NCBI GenBank assembly: GCA_934140005.1
Contig: CAKPBB010000004.1
Span: 1 to 64,000 of the forward strand
DNA: 64,000 nt
Source: an uncultured Clostridia bacterium
Lineage (GTDB): Bacteria; Bacillota; Clostridia; TANB77; CAG-508
Direction of reading: 5' to 3'
The position numbers and the translations under genes were made by a program. This document shows positions 62,543 to 64,000 of the stretch, one piece after another; positions within the stretch are counted from its first letter, which is position 1, and the number at the start of each line of letters is the position of its first letter. The notes beneath the pieces were generated by a model. It worked only from the letters and a program-made list of their open reading frames with translations. It was not told the DNA's origin and did no database searches.

Positions 62543-64000
62543 TTATACATCATATATACTTCCACCTATGAATTCCCTTAAAAGTGAATTATTAGGTATC
62601 CATTCTGAATCAACTTCATCAAAGTATTGAAGCATTGAAATTAATCTTCTAGCTTCACTATATTCTGGATTGTCATTAGTTATTTCTTCTAATAATGGCA
62701 TTGCATATTTTTTTAAGGCTGCAAGTTCATAAACAATTGAAGAATTGAACATGCAATCTGCTTCTTCTTGATATGGAAAAATATTTTTTTGCTCTCCACG
62801 ATTAACAGATTTCCACATTTTTAATGTATGTAATGCTGAATATCCTCTAAAGTTAAAGTCCCTAACCATTCTTCTTATTAATCTTGTATCTGTTGTTGAG
62901 ATTCTATTATAGTAGTCTATATTTAATACCGTTAGATCACTAATATATACTTTAAATTTATTTTCCTTTGGTATTAAACTCGTAAGTTTATCATTTAAAC
63001 AATGTATTCCTTCAATAATAAGTATTTCATCACTTTCAAGTTTCAATTTATTTCCAAGATATTTTTTACTTCCTACTAGAAAGTCAAATGTTGGTAATTC
63101 AACTTCCTTGCCATCTAACAAATCAATTAATTGTTGATTAAATAATTTTGTATCTATTGCTTCAATACATTCAAAGTCATAATTTCCTTCACTATCTTTT
63201 GGATTGTTTTCTCTCTCTACAAAATAATTATCTGTTGAAAGTGTAACAGGTTTAATGCCTTGTACTCTAAGTGCCATACCTAGTTTATTGGCAAATGTTG
63301 TTTTTCCAGATGATGATGGTCCAGCTATTAACACCATTCTAACATCTTTTCTATCTTTTATTTTTTGTGCAATTTCTGCTATTTTCTTTTCATGTATAGC
63401 TTCTGAAAGTAATATCAATTCTTTTTCTTTACCTTCTCTTAATTTTTTATTTAATCTATAAACTGTATTCATTTTCATTATGCTATATATTTCTTCATAT
63501 TCGTCCATTGCAGAAATTTGTTTTAATGATTTTTGTGCACCACTTGGTAATTCATTTGGATTTTCAACACTTGGATATTTTATAATATATCCTTTTCTAA
63601 ATTTTTCGATATCAACTAATTTAATTGCACCTGTTGATATTGGCATAATTCCATAAAAATAATTATAATATTCACCACAAAAATATAGACTAATTCTCTC
63701 TTTATTAACATCTGTTTGTAATCTACCTTTTAAAGTAGGTTGTTCTTCATAAAATTTCTCTGCCTCTTCTTTTGTCATAACTACTTTTTTAATAGGTAAA
63801 TCTTCTGCAATGATTTCTTGCATTCTATTTTTTATTTTTACTATCATTTCTTCAGTAATTTCCATATTATCTATTTGGCAATACATTGCATTAGATAATT
63901 GATAATTAACTGTTAATAAAGCTTCTGGATACAATTCTGATATTGCCATACTTGCAATATAAAGTGCTCCTCTTATGTAAATATATCTTCCATCTCTGTT
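62543..64000 (-). CDS. Nucleoside (uridine) kinase-like protein, 5' end beyond the window
   Basis: The frame is open to the window edge: before the ATG at 63949 it reads NRDGRYIYIRGALYIAS without a stop, which continues the protein. Members are about 550 residues with an N-terminal TGS-like domain, a threonyl-tRNA-synthetase second-domain-like part, and a C-terminal uridine kinase P-loop domain. The last is seen here as 'VLIAGPSSSGKTTFANKLGMAL', 'LSTDNYFVERENNPKDSEG', 'FECIEAIDTKLF' and 'IIEGIHCLNDKLTSLIP'. It phosphorylates nucleosides, possibly in salvage. The true start lies outside the window. Confidence 0.88.
   Translation of the reverse strand, partial: NRDGRYIYIRGALYIASMAISELYPEALLTVNYQLSNAMYCQIDNMEITEEMIVKIKNRMQEIIAEDLPIKKVVMTKEEAEKFYEEQPTLKGRLQTDVNKERISLYFCGEYYNYFYGIMPISTGAIKLVDIEKFRKGYIIKYPSVENPNELPSGAQKSLKQISAMDEYEEIYSIMKMNTVYRLNKKLREGKEKELILLSEAIHEKKIAEIAQKIKDRKDVRMVLIAGPSSSGKTTFANKLGMALRVQGIKPVTLSTDNYFVERENNPKDSEGNYDFECIEAIDTKLFNQQLIDLLDGKEVELPTFDFLVGSKKYLGNKLKLESDEILIIEGIHCLNDKLTSLIPKENKFKVYISDLTVLNIDYYNRISTTDTRLIRRMVRDFNFRGYSALHTLKMWKSVNRGEQKNIFPYQEEADCMFNSSIVYELAALKKYAMPLLEEITNDNPEYSEARRLISMLQYFDEVDSEWIPNNSLLREFIGGSIYDV

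Overview
The window comes from a very A+T-rich, low-GC Gram-positive bacterium, most likely an uncultured anaerobic member of the Clostridia. The signs are AGGAGG-type ribosome sites on nearly every gene, TTGACA/TATAAT promoters, endospore genes (the germination protease GPR and a YtxC-like protein), rubrerythrin, and the Firmicute recJ-relA-hisS order. Almost everything is on the minus strand; only the PepV-like peptidase and one GT4 glycosyltransferase are on the plus strand. I saw no tRNA, rRNA, CRISPR array or transposase.

Layout. 1-9.1 kb: a partial GNAT gene, DUF3781, a QueH-GNAT fusion, an FAD oxidoreductase, a GT-C-like membrane protein, then ruvB, ligA and pgsA. 9.1-15.7 kb: UPF0182 protein, ftsY and two peptidases read from back-to-back promoters. 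15.9-22.5 kb: hisS, a metallo-hydrolase, relA, recJ and a YlbF protein. 22.6-27.2 kb: an alpha-glucan-like locus (GH57 branching enzyme, DUF4912, GT4). 27.3-33 kb: TraX-like, YtxC-like, rubrerythrin with a clear promoter and operator, gpr, a frameshifted GT-C gene and yebC. 33.2-40.2 kb: a six-gene operon encoding a HerA-type ATPase, an acidic protein, an SPFH/zinc-ribbon protein, a 4-TM protein and two zinc-ribbon membrane proteins. 40.5-55.1 kb: envelope stress and envelope building, with two two-component systems, glycolipid glycosyltransferase, flippase-like protein, two polysaccharide deacetylases and an ABC exporter, interrupted by two small helix-turn-helix gene cassettes of higher G+C. 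55.3-64 kb: rlmH, an operon with an ADP-ribosyltransferase-like/HD protein and a membrane-anchored ECF sigma factor, CmpB-like, VanZ, RNHCP and a nucleoside kinase cut by the window edge.

The most striking observation is the leader of the HerA/SPFH operon (40.2-40.46 kb). A promoter is followed by a 24-codon reading frame containing a (CA)14 tract, then a 21-bp-stem intrinsic terminator, then the operon. In the sequenced tract length the small frame stops before the terminator. Gain of one CA unit would extend it through the whole 5' arm of the terminator stem, to a stop in the loop. This predicts a phase-variable, translation-coupled attenuator acting on a membrane-stress-like ATPase system. 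Other strong patterns are matching operator-like boxes that tie each response regulator to its partner genes, and hairpins lying between the Shine-Dalgarno sequence and the start codon of two consecutive genes.

All functional calls rest on reading motifs and on remembered family features. No database search was run.
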